Source: Burkholderiaceae bacterium (GTDB lineage: Bacteria; Pseudomonadota; Gammaproteobacteria; Burkholderiales; Burkholderiaceae_E). Taken from it: a stretch of 23,089 bases of DNA. Below, in pieces: positions 1 to 7,994 of the stretch. Both the position numbers and the translations under genes were made by a program. Positions within the stretch are counted from its first letter, which is position 1, and each line of letters starts with the position of its first letter. A model generated the notes under the pieces. The model did no database searches and was not told where the DNA came from. It worked only from the letters and a program-made list of their open reading frames with translations. The stretch is taken from NCBI GenBank assembly GCA_024235875.1, contig JACKLP010000020.1:1-23089 (forward strand), written 5' to 3'.

Positions 1-178
1 CTCCTCGCACGACCAGGGCGCGCACACCGGGGTCGGCTGCATAGTCCTCGAGGATCGGCGCCATCGCCGCCCACATCTCGTAGCTGACGGCGTTGCGTCG
101 CGCCGGATTGCTGAACACCAGCCACCCGGTGCCTGCGTCCCGGTAGGCGATCATCTTCTTTTCGGGCGTCTCGTTCAT
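1..178 (-). CDS. Enoyl-CoA hydratase/isomerase (crotonase family), N-terminal fragment
   Basis: The first 59 residues or so of a protein that runs off the left edge. After a short polar leader, the residues read GWLVFSNPARRNAVSYEMW, then a helix and VRALVVRG. This is the N-terminal signature of crotonase-fold enzymes, which bind acyl-CoA thioesters and hydrate, isomerise or hydrolyse them. The oxyanion-hole and catalytic Glu regions lie outside the window, so the reaction cannot be told. The ATG at 178-176 is supported by an AAGGA ribosome-binding site about 6 nt upstream. It lies 69 nt downstream of the CoA-transferase gene on the same strand, so the two probably form an operon for activation and breakdown of an organic acid (inference). 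Confidence 0.8.
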   Translation of the reverse strand, partial: MNETPEKKMIAYRDAGTGWLVFSNPARRNAVSYEMWAAMAPILEDYAADPGVRALVVRG

Positions 179-247
179 TGCATTCCTTGGTGTCGTGGGC
201 GCGCAGACTCGGCTCGCGCGGCGGCGGTCGACGGGCGAACCGGGTCG

Positions 248-1426
248 TCAGATGGCGCCGCGCTCGCGCAATGAGGCGATCTGGCCGGCATCGTAGCCGA
301 GCTCGGCCAGGATCTCGTCGGTATGTTCGCCCAGCGACGGTGTTGCGCTTCGGATCGGACTGGCGGAACGCGTCATCCGGATCGGCTGTCCGACCAGTCG
401 CTGCGCGCCGAGCCGCGGATGAACGATCTCGCGAGCCATCTCCAGGTGCTGTACCTGCGGGTCGGCGAACACCGCGTCGATTCGGTTGATCGGTCCACAG
501 GGTACGCCGGCCGCGTTGAGGATCCCGATCCAGTGCGCAGCGGTGTTGGTACGCGTGATGGCACTGATCTCGGCGTTCAGTGCCTGGCGGTTTTGCGAGC
601 GCAGTCGGCCATCGGCATAGCGGGCGTCGTCGGCCAGCGTCGGCGCCTCCAGTGCCTCGCAGAGGCGTCGCCAGATCGCCTCGCCGCCCGAGGCGATGTT
701 GATGTGCCCGTCGCGGGTCGGAAACACGCCGGTGGGGATCGAGGTCGGATGGTCGTTTCCTGCCTGGGCGGGTACCTCGCCGTCGATCAGCCAGCGCGCT
801 GCCTGGAAGTCCAGCAGCGCCACCTGCGCCTGCAACAGCGAGGTCTGCACCCATTGTCCCTGCCCGGAAGACTCGCGCTCGAGCAAGGCCGTGAGGATGC
901 CGAGCGCGCAATACAGTCCCGCCCCGAGATCGGCGATCGGAATGCCGGCTCGTACCGGGCCCTGGCCGGGCAGCCCGGTCACCGACATCAGTCCGCCCAT
1001 GCCCTGGGCGACCTGATCGAAACCCGGTCGCTTCGCGTACGGGCCGTCCTGTCCGAAGCCGGAGATGCTCGCGTAGACCAGGCGTGGATTGCGCGCCCGC
1101 AGGCTTTCGTAGTCGATTCCGAGTCGAAACTTGACGTCGGGCCGGTAGTTCTCGACCAGCACGTCGGCGCGCTCGACCAGACGCATCAGCACGTCGCGGC
1201 CCTCGTCCGTCTTGAGGTCGATGGTCATCGCGCGCTTGTTGCGATGCAGATTCTGGAAGTCCGACCCGTCGCGGGCATGAAAGCCGCCGCCGGCGCCTGG
1301 CGCCTCGACCTTGACCACCCGGGCACCCCAGTCGGCGAGCTGGCGCACGGCGGTCGGGCCGGCCCGGACCCTCGTGAGGTCGATCACGAAGAATCGCGCC
1401 AGTGCGCCGCCGGTGTCTGCCGTCAT
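248..1426 (-). CDS. CaiB/BaiF (class III) CoA-transferase
   Basis: A 392-residue protein, close to the usual 380-410 for the family, which moves CoA between acyl-CoA and a free carboxylic acid through an aspartyl-CoA thioester. Visible landmarks are the N-terminal VIDLTRVRAGPTAVRQLADW followed by ARVVKVEAPG, the nucleotide-contact stretch NLHRNKRAMTIDLKTDEGR, ISGFGQDGPYAKRPGFDQVAQ, and GIPIADLGAG. In the last, Asp166 matches the catalytic Asp of formyl-CoA transferase. The C-terminal half keeps the typical RPIR-like segment (GQPIRMTRS) and ends LAELGYDAGQIASLRERGAI. The start is ATG with AGGGAAG just upstream. The substrate cannot be inferred; family members act on formate, oxalate, carnitine, succinate, mesaconate and others. 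It is followed on the same strand by a crotonase gene. Confidence 0.92.
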   Translation of the reverse strand: MTADTGGALARFFVIDLTRVRAGPTAVRQLADWGARVVKVEAPGAGGGFHARDGSDFQNLHRNKRAMTIDLKTDEGRDVLMRLVERADVLVENYRPDVKFRLGIDYESLRARNPRLVYASISGFGQDGPYAKRPGFDQVAQGMGGLMSVTGLPGQGPVRAGIPIADLGAGLYCALGILTALLERESSGQGQWVQTSLLQAQVALLDFQAARWLIDGEVPAQAGNDHPTSIPTGVFPTRDGHINIASGGEAIWRRLCEALEAPTLADDARYADGRLRSQNRQALNAEISAITRTNTAAHWIGILNAAGVPCGPINRIDAVFADPQVQHLEMAREIVHPRLGAQRLVGQPIRMTRSASPIRSATPSLGEHTDEILAELGYDAGQIASLRERGAI

Positions 1427-1485
1427 GTGCTTCCCTCGCCCGAACCGTCGTGCGCGCGCAGGTTCGCGCGCTCACCGGAACGGTA

Positions 1486-1509
1486 TCACGCCCACGATCG
1501 GGCGCGTGA
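1486..1509 (-). terminator. Possible weak hairpin after the divergent MCP gene
   Basis: TCACGCCC at 1486-1493 faces GGGCGCGTGA at 1500-1509, an imperfect stem with a 2-nt bulge and a short loop, 13 nt beyond the stop of the receptor gene. There is no T-run on the transcribed (minus) side, so an intrinsic terminator is only weakly supported. It lies in the 95-nt gap before the CoA-transferase start. Confidence 0.2.
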
Positions 1510-1521
1510 CGGCAGGCGGGC

Positions 1522-3582
1522 TCAGCCGGTCTTGAACTTGTCGAGCTTCTGGCTGAGCAGGTTCGATTGCGATCGGAGTTGCTTCGACGCTTCCGAGAGC
1601 TGGTCCGCGATCCTGACCGCCGTCATGTTGTCGCCCTCGAGCGTCCGAATCGCGTCGGTGACGCCCATGATCTGACGCATGCCCTCGCGACTCGCGTTGG
1701 CCAGCCGGTCCAGCATTTCGCCGACCTCGCGAACCTGCAGCGCGGTCGCCGAGGTCGCCTCTCTGGACTGGCGAACGATCAGTCGGCTCTGCTCGATCGT
1801 CTGCTGCGATGACCCGAGCTGGTTCTGGATCTGCTGCGCCGCGCTCCTGACCCTTGCCGCGAGGCGGGCGACCTCTTCGGCGACGACGGCGAAGCCGCGG
1901 CCCGCGTCGCCTGCCTTGGAGGCCTCGACCGCCGCGTTCATTGCGAGCAGATGAGCCTGGAAAGCGATTCCTTCCATCACGCCGACGAACTTGTTGATCT
2001 CGGCGAAGCTGCCGTCGAGTTCGTCGATGTGCTGATCCAGGCGGACCACCGCGCGCGAGCCGCGACCGGCCTCCGCCACCATGTGCGCCGACCGGTTCAC
2101 GCACTCGCCACTGGCGATCTCCTGGACTTCCATCAGCGCCGCGATCGTGTCGACGCTGCGAATCACGCCGCCGACGCTGTCTCGCGTTCGGTTGCTGCTG
2201 GTGGCCAGCGATTTCGCCGCGTTGGCGACTTCGACCGACGCCTGCAGGCTCGAATGGCTGTCGCCCCGGATCCTGTTCATCAGCTCGGAGAGGCTGTGCA
2301 GGGAACGGCCGAGCTCGTTGAGCGCCTCGGCCACCTCGTCGTTGCCGCGCGGCGTCGGGCGCAGGCTCAGGTCGCCATGCGAGAGCGAGCGCAGATGCGA
2401 CTGGATCAGCACGATGCCACCATGAGACAACAACAAGGATGCGGCCGAAAGATACAGCGTCAGGCCGTAGCACAACCCGAGCAAGCCGATCGCCAAGCCG
2501 GTGCTGCGCAGCGAGCGCTCTCGCTGCTCGGCCAGCAGCACCTCGACCTCGCGCCCCATCTGAGCCCGGTCCTGGTCGATCGCCGCGGAAAGCCGGGTCG
2601 CCGTGGCGGCCAACTCGGCGAACTGGTTCTGGTGTGGCGACCGGACTCGATCGACGAATGTCCGGATGTCGGAGAAGGTGCGCTCGCCGAAGCGATTCTT
2701 CTTGTGCGGCAGGCGTTGCGCGAATTCGTCGAGCAGGACGTTGACCGTGTCGAGCGCGCGGCGAACGCTGCTGGTCATCGCGGCGCGCTCGAGCAGGCCC
2801 GGACTCGGTGGCGGTGTCGTGCGCGCCAGTTCGGCCAGGCGCACGCCGAGATCGTCCAGGTGTCCCTGTAGCAGCGGGGCCGCGCCAACGGTCAGGCGGA
2901 CCAGGTGGCTATCGGGGTAGCGCGGCGCCCCCTGGGAGTTTGCACTCTCGAGTAATTGATTGACCGTCTTGAAGGCTTGGTTCTCGAGCATGTCGAGTCG
3001 CTCGTAGCGCTTGGCTGGCGAGTCGGTGTCGGTCGCGAGCGTGGCGGCGACCATCTCCTCCAGGCGCCGGATTTCCCGCCGAACCCCGACATCGGCATCG
3101 AGTGCCGCGCTGCTGGCGCGTTCGAGAAGCGCGCGCTTGAACAGGGTGTCGAGCTGCTGCTTCGTGGCGTCGAACTCCGTGCTTCCACCGGCGAGCTCGC
3201 CGAGGCGGTTCCGGGCCCGGCGCGCGACCAGCCCGATCTGCACGATCCGCTCGGAGAGCCGGTTGGTCGCCACCACCCGGTCGATCACGAGGATGTCGTC
3301 GCGTCCTTGCGTGCCGAAATAGAAGGCGAGGTAGATGGTCGGTGCCGCCACCAGCGCGAACAGCAGCGCCGCGCGTCGGCGGATCGTCAGTCGCCGCAGT
3401 AGCTGGATGCCCGGACGCATCGGGCCGTTGTAGCCCAGGCCGCCGAAGGCCAGGCGCAGGGCGCCGAACAGCCGGGCAAGCAGGATCAGCGGCAGCCGAG
3501 CCAATGAGAGAGGGAGCGACGGAAGCTTCCTTGCCGCTGTCGTGCCGGACGTGAAGAGCCGGGCACCGGGGATTTGCCTCAT
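1522..3582 (-). CDS. Membrane chemoreceptor-like protein (MCP) with degenerate signalling tip
   Basis: About 686 residues from an ATG preceded by AGGAAACC; a 15-residue longer start has weaker support. An unusually long basic and hydrophobic leader (residues 1-65) precedes TM1 (about 70-90). A helical periplasmic region of about 265 residues follows, then TM2 (about 357-380) and one HAMP unit containing SHGDLSLRPTPRGNDEVAEA. The MCP signalling region has its hairpin tip at about 537-560. The tip reads GIAFQAHLLAMNAAVEASKAG where receptors normally have IAFQTNLLALNAAVEAARAG, so T, N and R at positions matching Tsr 375, 376 and 388 are changed. The remainder, GRGFAVVAEEVARLA, is normal. The C-terminus (LSQKLDKFKTG) has no CheR-docking pentapeptide. 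The gene is divergent from the chemosensory operon but almost certainly belongs with it. Its ligand is unknown. Confidence 0.85.
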   Translation of the reverse strand: MRQIPGARLFTSGTTAARKLPSLPLSLARLPLILLARLFGALRLAFGGLGYNGPMRPGIQLLRRLTIRRRAALLFALVAAPTIYLAFYFGTQGRDDILVIDRVVATNRLSERIVQIGLVARRARNRLGELAGGSTEFDATKQQLDTLFKRALLERASSAALDADVGVRREIRRLEEMVAATLATDTDSPAKRYERLDMLENQAFKTVNQLLESANSQGAPRYPDSHLVRLTVGAAPLLQGHLDDLGVRLAELARTTPPPSPGLLERAAMTSSVRRALDTVNVLLDEFAQRLPHKKNRFGERTFSDIRTFVDRVRSPHQNQFAELAATATRLSAAIDQDRAQMGREVEVLLAEQRERSLRSTGLAIGLLGLCYGLTLYLSAASLLLSHGGIVLIQSHLRSLSHGDLSLRPTPRGNDEVAEALNELGRSLHSLSELMNRIRGDSHSSLQASVEVANAAKSLATSSNRTRDSVGGVIRSVDTIAALMEVQEIASGECVNRSAHMVAEAGRGSRAVVRLDQHIDELDGSFAEINKFVGVMEGIAFQAHLLAMNAAVEASKAGDAGRGFAVVAEEVARLAARVRSAAQQIQNQLGSSQQTIEQSRLIVRQSREATSATALQVREVGEMLDRLANASREGMRQIMGVTDAIRTLEGDNMTAVRIADQLSEASKQLRSQSNLLSQKLDKFKTG

Positions 3583-3936
3583 CGAATGGTTTCCTGATTG
3601 GGTCGCCACGGTCTTCGACCGGCACACCGCAGACTGTAGGCGCGAGCCGCCGGGCGGTTGCCCCGAATAGCCATCGTTTACCCGCGCTTGTCGTCGCTTC
3701 GGATGCGGGCCACGCCATCAAGATTCGCTTCGTGGTGCCGGTAAGAAATGCGGGTCCGGTGCCCGTCGACGCGCCGGAAGCGGCATCGCCCGTGCTCGCG
3801 GCCCGCGCTTGCCACGCGCCATCCGACTGCCGATGCAGGGGTGGCGTCGGTGACGAGCCGGATCGGGCGATCGGGACTGGACGGCGACGACCTCGGACCG
3901 CGGTTCGAGACTCACTTCGGGACGACAGAAGCAACG
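3583..3936. promoter_or_regulatory. 354-bp divergent intergenic region upstream of the chemosensory operon
   Basis: This gap separates the divergent receptor (minus) from the first gene of the plus-strand chemosensory operon, so promoters for both directions are expected here. I find no convincing sigma-70, sigma-28 or sigma-54 element. The sequence from about 3748 is open in the frame of the downstream gene, so a longer N-terminus is formally possible, but that extension is Arg/Pro-rich and does not look like protein. Nothing else is recognisable. Confidence 0.4.
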
Positions 3937-5106
3937 ATGAAAGCGTTCTTCAAGCAACTAAGGGCAGCGGGTGGCCTGCACAAGGCATTCGATGGCCGAC
4001 GAGTCGGGGGCGGCGTGCTCGCGGCGGTATCGGCGGCCGGCGCCGTCTGGCGCCCCGAGTTCGCATTGCCCGCGACTGCGGTGTGCCTTGCCGCGATCGG
4101 CTGGGCCGCCTGGCATCCCGCCGCTGCATCGGGGTTCGGGCGCGCAGGATTGCCCGACGGCGGACGGGCGAATCCGGGGAACAGTCCCCTCGTCGAGGGC
4201 GTGATTCCGGTCTGGCATCGCCAGATCGAAGCCACTCGCGCGCTCTCCGACAAGACCAGTGGTGACCTCCTGGCCCGATTCAGCGGTATCTACGATGGCC
4301 TGGAGAACGCGCTGGCGGCGGCGGAGCAGGCAGCCTCCGGTTTGAGCAGTTCGGGCGTCGAGGAGTTCGTTCGAGAGCAGGAGATCGCGATCCAGGGCCT
4401 GATGGGGCCCTTGGAGACCGCCGTTCAGGCTCGGGCGTCGATGGCGTCTTTGCTGGCCGACGTGGCCGGGGAGATGACCGACGTGTGCAGTCGCGCCGAC
4501 GAGATCCGCGCGCTTGCGAAGCGAATCAACATCGTTGCGCTGAACGCGTCGATCGAGGCCACGCGGGGCGACAACGGCCTGGGTGAGGATACCCACGCCG
4601 GGTTCGCCGTGGTTGCCAGCGAGGTCCGCGACCTGGCTCAGAAATCGAACAGTGCCAGCCGCGAGATCCTCAGCAAGGCGCAGGCCCTGCGCGAATCCTT
4701 GAACCGCACCCTCAACGACGAGCGTGCGATCGACGCCAGTCGCGAGGAGCTACGCGCGACCACGGAGCAGTGCGCGCGAACCGTCATCGGTGAGCTGCTG
4801 GGCAACTTGCGAGAGGTAGGTCGGTCCGGCCGTGGCCTTCGCGAGGCCGGCCTGGCGGTCAAGAGCGAGATCGAGCAGGCGATGGTGGGCTTCCAGGCCC
4901 AGGACCGGATGAGCCAGATGCTTGGGGCCGTGACAGCCGACATCGATCGGCTCAGCGACTGGCTCACGCAGGGTAACCCGCAAGGCGATGCACAGGTCGC
5001 GGAGTGGCTGGAGCGGCTCGAGGCCACATACACGATGGAAGAACAGCGTTCGCAGCATTTCGGTCACGACGCGATCGAAAAGCAAAGCGGCGTCGAATTC
5101 TTCTGA
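3937..5106 (+). CDS. Small MCP-like protein with CheZ-like DxxxQ motif, next to cheY
   Basis: 389 residues from the ATG at 3937 (weak AGAAG upstream). Residues 24-60 form a hydrophobic hairpin, probably two closely spaced membrane segments with almost no periplasmic loop. The MCP-type tip is at 195-234: KRINIVALNASIEATRG, then a 5-residue insertion (around GLGEDTH), then AGFAVVASEVRDLAQKS. Residues matching Tsr N381, E385 and R388 are kept (N203, E207, R210). The position matching the CheA-contacting F373 is Lys195. A later helix reads GFQAQDRMSQML, in which Asp323 and Gln327 have the spacing of the CheZ catalytic pair (QDLTGQ). The chain ends in a hydrophobic VEFF, loosely like the CheY-binding tail of CheZ. 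It is followed 29 nt later by cheY. It may be a receptor-derived scaffold or CheY-P phosphatase rather than a ligand sensor (inference). Confidence 0.75.
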   Translation: MKAFFKQLRAAGGLHKAFDGRRVGGGVLAAVSAAGAVWRPEFALPATAVCLAAIGWAAWHPAAASGFGRAGLPDGGRANPGNSPLVEGVIPVWHRQIEATRALSDKTSGDLLARFSGIYDGLENALAAAEQAASGLSSSGVEEFVREQEIAIQGLMGPLETAVQARASMASLLADVAGEMTDVCSRADEIRALAKRINIVALNASIEATRGDNGLGEDTHAGFAVVASEVRDLAQKSNSASREILSKAQALRESLNRTLNDERAIDASREELRATTEQCARTVIGELLGNLREVGRSGRGLREAGLAVKSEIEQAMVGFQAQDRMSQMLGAVTADIDRLSDWLTQGNPQGDAQVAEWLERLEATYTMEEQRSQHFGHDAIEKQSGVEFF

Positions 5107-5135
5107 TCCGAAAAGATTGTCCCCTGGAGTAGGTA

Positions 5136-5501
5136 ATGAGCAAGACGGTGATGATTGTCGAGGACTCGAGCAGCTTTCGCACGGTCGTCAAGATGGCCCT
5201 GCAAAAGGCCGGCTATGCGATCGTCGAGGCGGTCGACGGGCAGGACGCGTGCGAGAAGCTCGATGGGCGAAAGCTGAACCTGATCGTGTGCGACGTGAAC
5301 ATGCCTCGCATGGACGGCATCAGCTTCGTCAAGCACATGCAGGCGACCAACTACCGGTTCACCCCGGTGATCATGCTGACCACCGAGTCGCAGGAATCGA
5401 AGAAGGCGGAAGGACGCGCAGCGGGCGTACGGGCGTGGATCACCAAGCCGTTCCAGCCGTCGCAACTGGTCGATGCGGTTTCCAAGCTCTGCATGGCCTG
5501 A
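5136..5501 (+). CDS. cheY: Chemotaxis response regulator CheY (stand-alone receiver)
   Basis: A 121-residue single receiver domain with no output domain. The acidic pocket is Glu9-Asp10. The phospho-acceptor is Asp53 in LIVCDVNMPRMDG. The switch Thr is Thr82 in MLTTES and the invariant Lys is Lys104 in TKPF. The position of E. coli Tyr106 is Trp101, an aromatic switch residue. CheA phosphorylates CheY, which then acts on a target such as the motor or another output. The ATG is preceded by GGAGTAGG. It lies between the CheZ-like MCP gene and the STAS gene, which fits a dedicated CheA-CheY pair. The window does not show whether its output is flagellar. Confidence 0.95.
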   Translation: MSKTVMIVEDSSSFRTVVKMALQKAGYAIVEAVDGQDACEKLDGRKLNLIVCDVNMPRMDGISFVKHMQATNYRFTPVIMLTTESQESKKAEGRAAGVRAWITKPFQPSQLVDAVSKLCMA

Positions 5502-5509
5502 CGACCGCC

Positions 5510-5800
5510 ATGAGCGACGCCGAACTGCACGCCCTCGAAGGCGACTTCACGATCCACACGGCGGCCGAACGCTACGAGCAGCTCGGTGCGGCGCTCACCC
5601 GTGGCTGTGCCGCATTCGATCTATCGGGAATCGGTGACTTCGACTCGGCCGGACTGCAGCTGCTGCTGGCTGCCCGACGAACGCTCGCGGCACGTGGGCA
5701 AACCCCGGTCTGGTCGAACCCGAGTAGTGCGGTGCGCAGCCTGCTCGCGCTGTATCGGCTCGGAACCGACCTGAATCCGAAGGAGTCGGCCAATGTCTGA
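5510..5800 (+). CDS. STAS-domain protein, possible CheS analogue
   Basis: A 96-residue protein made of a single STAS fold: a short N-terminal strand region (ELHALEGDFTIHTA), then AFDLSGIGDFDSAGLQLLLA, then an RTLAARGQTPVWSNPSSAVR segment. The DSAGL loop keeps the Ser that is phosphorylated in anti-sigma-factor antagonists of the SpoIIAA type, so phospho-regulation is possible. It starts at the ATG 8 nt after cheY, and its 3' end overlaps the cheA start by 8 nt, implying translational coupling. No sigma-factor partner is near. As I recall, S. meliloti CheS is a protein of about this size encoded beside cheY1 and cheA that aids CheA in CheY-P turnover. A similar role here is inference. Confidence 0.82.
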   Translation: MSDAELHALEGDFTIHTAAERYEQLGAALTRGCAAFDLSGIGDFDSAGLQLLLAARRTLAARGQTPVWSNPSSAVRSLLALYRLGTDLNPKESANV

Positions 5801-7994
5801 CCCGAATTTCGATGACGACGAGGCAGTGCTTGCCGCTGCTCGAGCGGGCTTCGTCGAGGAAGCGGCCCAGTTGCTGTCGCAGTTCGAGTCGGCACTGCTT
5901 GGCATGGAGTCCGATCCCGGCGACGCCGAGTTGCTCAACGCGGCGTTCAGGGCCGCTCATACGATCAAGGGGACGGCTGGGTTGTTCGGCCTCGAGCATG
6001 TCGTGGGCTTCACGCACGAAGTCGAGACCCTGCTCGAATCGATGCGCGCCGGCGAATGCTCGCCGACCGAGGCGTCGGTCGCGCTCTTGCTCCGAAGCCG
6101 GGACCAGATCGAACGACTGCTCGAGAACCCGAACGGCGATCTCGATCCGCAGCTTGCCAGTGATGGCGAGCTGCTGGCGACCGAGTTGCGCCAGGTCCAT
6201 CTGGGCGAAGGCGTGGCGGCGAACCTGAGCGCGAGCGACGTGCCGGCAGCCGAGCCGCGATCGTTCGGTGGCGCGCAGGGATGGCGAATCACCGCCCGCT
6301 TCGGCCGCGATGCCCTGCGCTGTGGCCTGGACCCGCAGTCTTTCCTTCGTTACCTGACGACGGTCGGCGAGGTGCGCCAGACGCGGCTCATCGACGAGGC
6401 CGTGCCCGACTTCGAGAGTCTCGAGCCCGAGAGCTGCTACATCGGCTTCTCGACCGAGCTGATCGGCGAGGTCGACTACGAGACCGTGGAGCGCGTGTTC
6501 GAGTTCGCGATCGAGGATTGCGAGCTGAACATCGAGGCGCTCGATTCCGATCCTGTGGCCGACCCCTCGGGTGTGGCCATCGAGGCGAAGGCCGACGCGT
6601 CCTCGAGCCCGGCAACTGCGCCGGTCGAAGCCGGTGCCGTCGAAGCGGCGTCGTCGATGGCCGGGCCCGAGCAGCCGCTGGAGCCGGCGCCCGGTGACGC
6701 GCCGCCGCCCGAGCGTCGCGCGGCCGGCGGCGAGCGTCGAAGCGGCGGCGGCGACCGGCGTGCGGAGGGCAGTCGATTCGTCAGGGTCCAGGCGGACAAG
6801 CTCGACGCGCTGATCGATCTGATCGGCGAACTGGTCATCGCCAGCTCCGGCGCGCAGATCGCCGCACAGCAGGAAGGTTCTGCCGTCTTCGGCGAAGCCG
6901 CGATGCGGATCAGGAACCTGGTCGAGGCGGCCCGCGACGGCGCATTGTCGCTGCGCATGGTGCCGATCGGCGAAACCTTCGCGCGCTTTCACCGCGTCGT
7001 TCGCGACGTATCGAAGTCACTGGGCAAGGAGATCGAGCTCCAGGTCACGGGTGGCGACACCGAGCTCGACAAGTCGATGGTCGAGGTGATCGCCGACCCG
7101 TTGATGCACCTGGTTCGGAACAGCCTGGACCACGGCATCGAGTCGCCGGACGATCGCCAGGCCACGGGCAAGGCGCGCAAGGGGCGGCTGGCGCTGAATG
7201 CGTACCATGAGTCGGGCGTGATCGTCATCGAGGTGTCCGACGACGGGCGCGGCCTGAACCGCGACAAGATCCTGGCCAAGGCCACCGAGCGCGGCATCGT
7301 TCGGCCGGACCAGACGCTGTCGGACCACGAGATCTACCAGCTCATCTGCCAGCCCGGCTTCTCGACCGCCGACAAGGTGTCCGACATCTCCGGGCGCGGC
7401 GTCGGCATGGACGTGGTCAAGCGCAGCATCGAGAGCCTTCGCGGCCAGATGCTGCTCGCCAGCACGGCTGGCAAGGGCAGCACCACGCAGATCCGTCTGC
7501 CGCTGACGCTGGCGATCATCGATGGCTTCCTGTGTACCGTCGACGATGTCCACTACGTGGTGCCGCTCGAGACGGTCAGCGAATGCATCGAGACCCCGAA
7601 GGACTGCCACGGCAACGGCGTGGCGGGCTACTTCGACCTGCGCGGCGAGGTACTCCCGTATCTGAATGTGCGCGCGTTTCTCGGGCACGAGGTCACCGAT
7701 CGATCACGCCAGAGCATGATCGTCGTGAAGGCTCACGGCGCGCGGATCGGCCTGCTGGTCAACCGCCTGCTGGGGGAGTACCAGACCGTCATCAAGCCCT
7801 TGGGGCCACTTTTTCAGGACCTGAAGGGAATCGCTGGATCCACGATTCTTGGCAGCGGCGATGTCGCATTGATCCTCGACGTCGCGAACCTGGTGGGTCG
7901 GGCCGAGGAAACCGTGCGCAAGTGCCGCGGGTCCGCCATGTCGACGCCGCTTGGCGTCAGTGTCACCGAACACGGGAAGGAGAGTGAGAAGTGA
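5793..7994 (+). CDS. cheA: Chemotaxis histidine kinase CheA
   Basis: 733 residues. The P1/HPt domain has phospho-acceptor His56 in FRAAHTIKG. A ferredoxin-like region at about 163-251 (GWRITARFG through CYIGFSTEL to VFEFAIEDCELNIEAL) sits where CheA usually has a CheY-docking P2 but does not look like E. coli P2. A long Ala/Pro/Arg-rich linker with ERR..GGERR..GGDRR repeats follows at about 251-325. P3 dimerisation starts at FVRVQADKLDALIDLIGEL. The P4 ATPase has the N box HLVRNSLDHGIE, G1 VSDDGRGLN, G2 FSTADKVSDISGRGVGMDVV and GKGSTTQIRLPLTL. A C-terminal P5/CheW-like domain couples it to receptors. The start is ATG with AAGGAG upstream. It is the core kinase of the operon. The architecture suits an F7-type CheA. 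Confidence 0.96.
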   Translation: MSDPNFDDDEAVLAAARAGFVEEAAQLLSQFESALLGMESDPGDAELLNAAFRAAHTIKGTAGLFGLEHVVGFTHEVETLLESMRAGECSPTEASVALLLRSRDQIERLLENPNGDLDPQLASDGELLATELRQVHLGEGVAANLSASDVPAAEPRSFGGAQGWRITARFGRDALRCGLDPQSFLRYLTTVGEVRQTRLIDEAVPDFESLEPESCYIGFSTELIGEVDYETVERVFEFAIEDCELNIEALDSDPVADPSGVAIEAKADASSSPATAPVEAGAVEAASSMAGPEQPLEPAPGDAPPPERRAAGGERRSGGGDRRAEGSRFVRVQADKLDALIDLIGELVIASSGAQIAAQQEGSAVFGEAAMRIRNLVEAARDGALSLRMVPIGETFARFHRVVRDVSKSLGKEIELQVTGGDTELDKSMVEVIADPLMHLVRNSLDHGIESPDDRQATGKARKGRLALNAYHESGVIVIEVSDDGRGLNRDKILAKATERGIVRPDQTLSDHEIYQLICQPGFSTADKVSDISGRGVGMDVVKRSIESLRGQMLLASTAGKGSTTQIRLPLTLAIIDGFLCTVDDVHYVVPLETVSECIETPKDCHGNGVAGYFDLRGEVLPYLNVRAFLGHEVTDRSRQSMIVVKAHGARIGLLVNRLLGEYQTVIKPLGPLFQDLKGIAGSTILGSGDVALILDVANLVGRAEETVRKCRGSAMSTPLGVSVTEHGKESEK

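Noticed and set aside
323..1675. 450-codon plus-strand reading frame across the CoA-transferase
   Set aside because: It is antisense to a clear CaiB/BaiF gene and shows no recognisable protein family features.
3655..3700. Possible sigma-28 or sigma-54 promoter in the divergent gap
   Set aside because: A TAAA-like box on the minus strand has no GCCGATAA-like partner at proper spacing, and the GGCAC on the plus strand lacks a TTGC partner.
3748..3936. 63-codon N-terminal extension of the 3937 protein
   Set aside because: The extension is Arg/Pro-rich without domain features, and the ATG at 3937 begins a sequence leading straight into the membrane segments.
6703..6790. Arg/Gly repeats in CheA as a separate RNA-binding or repeat element
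   Set aside because: They lie in the disordered linker before P3, and similar low-complexity linkers occur in other CheA proteins; there is no nucleotide-level repeat of note.
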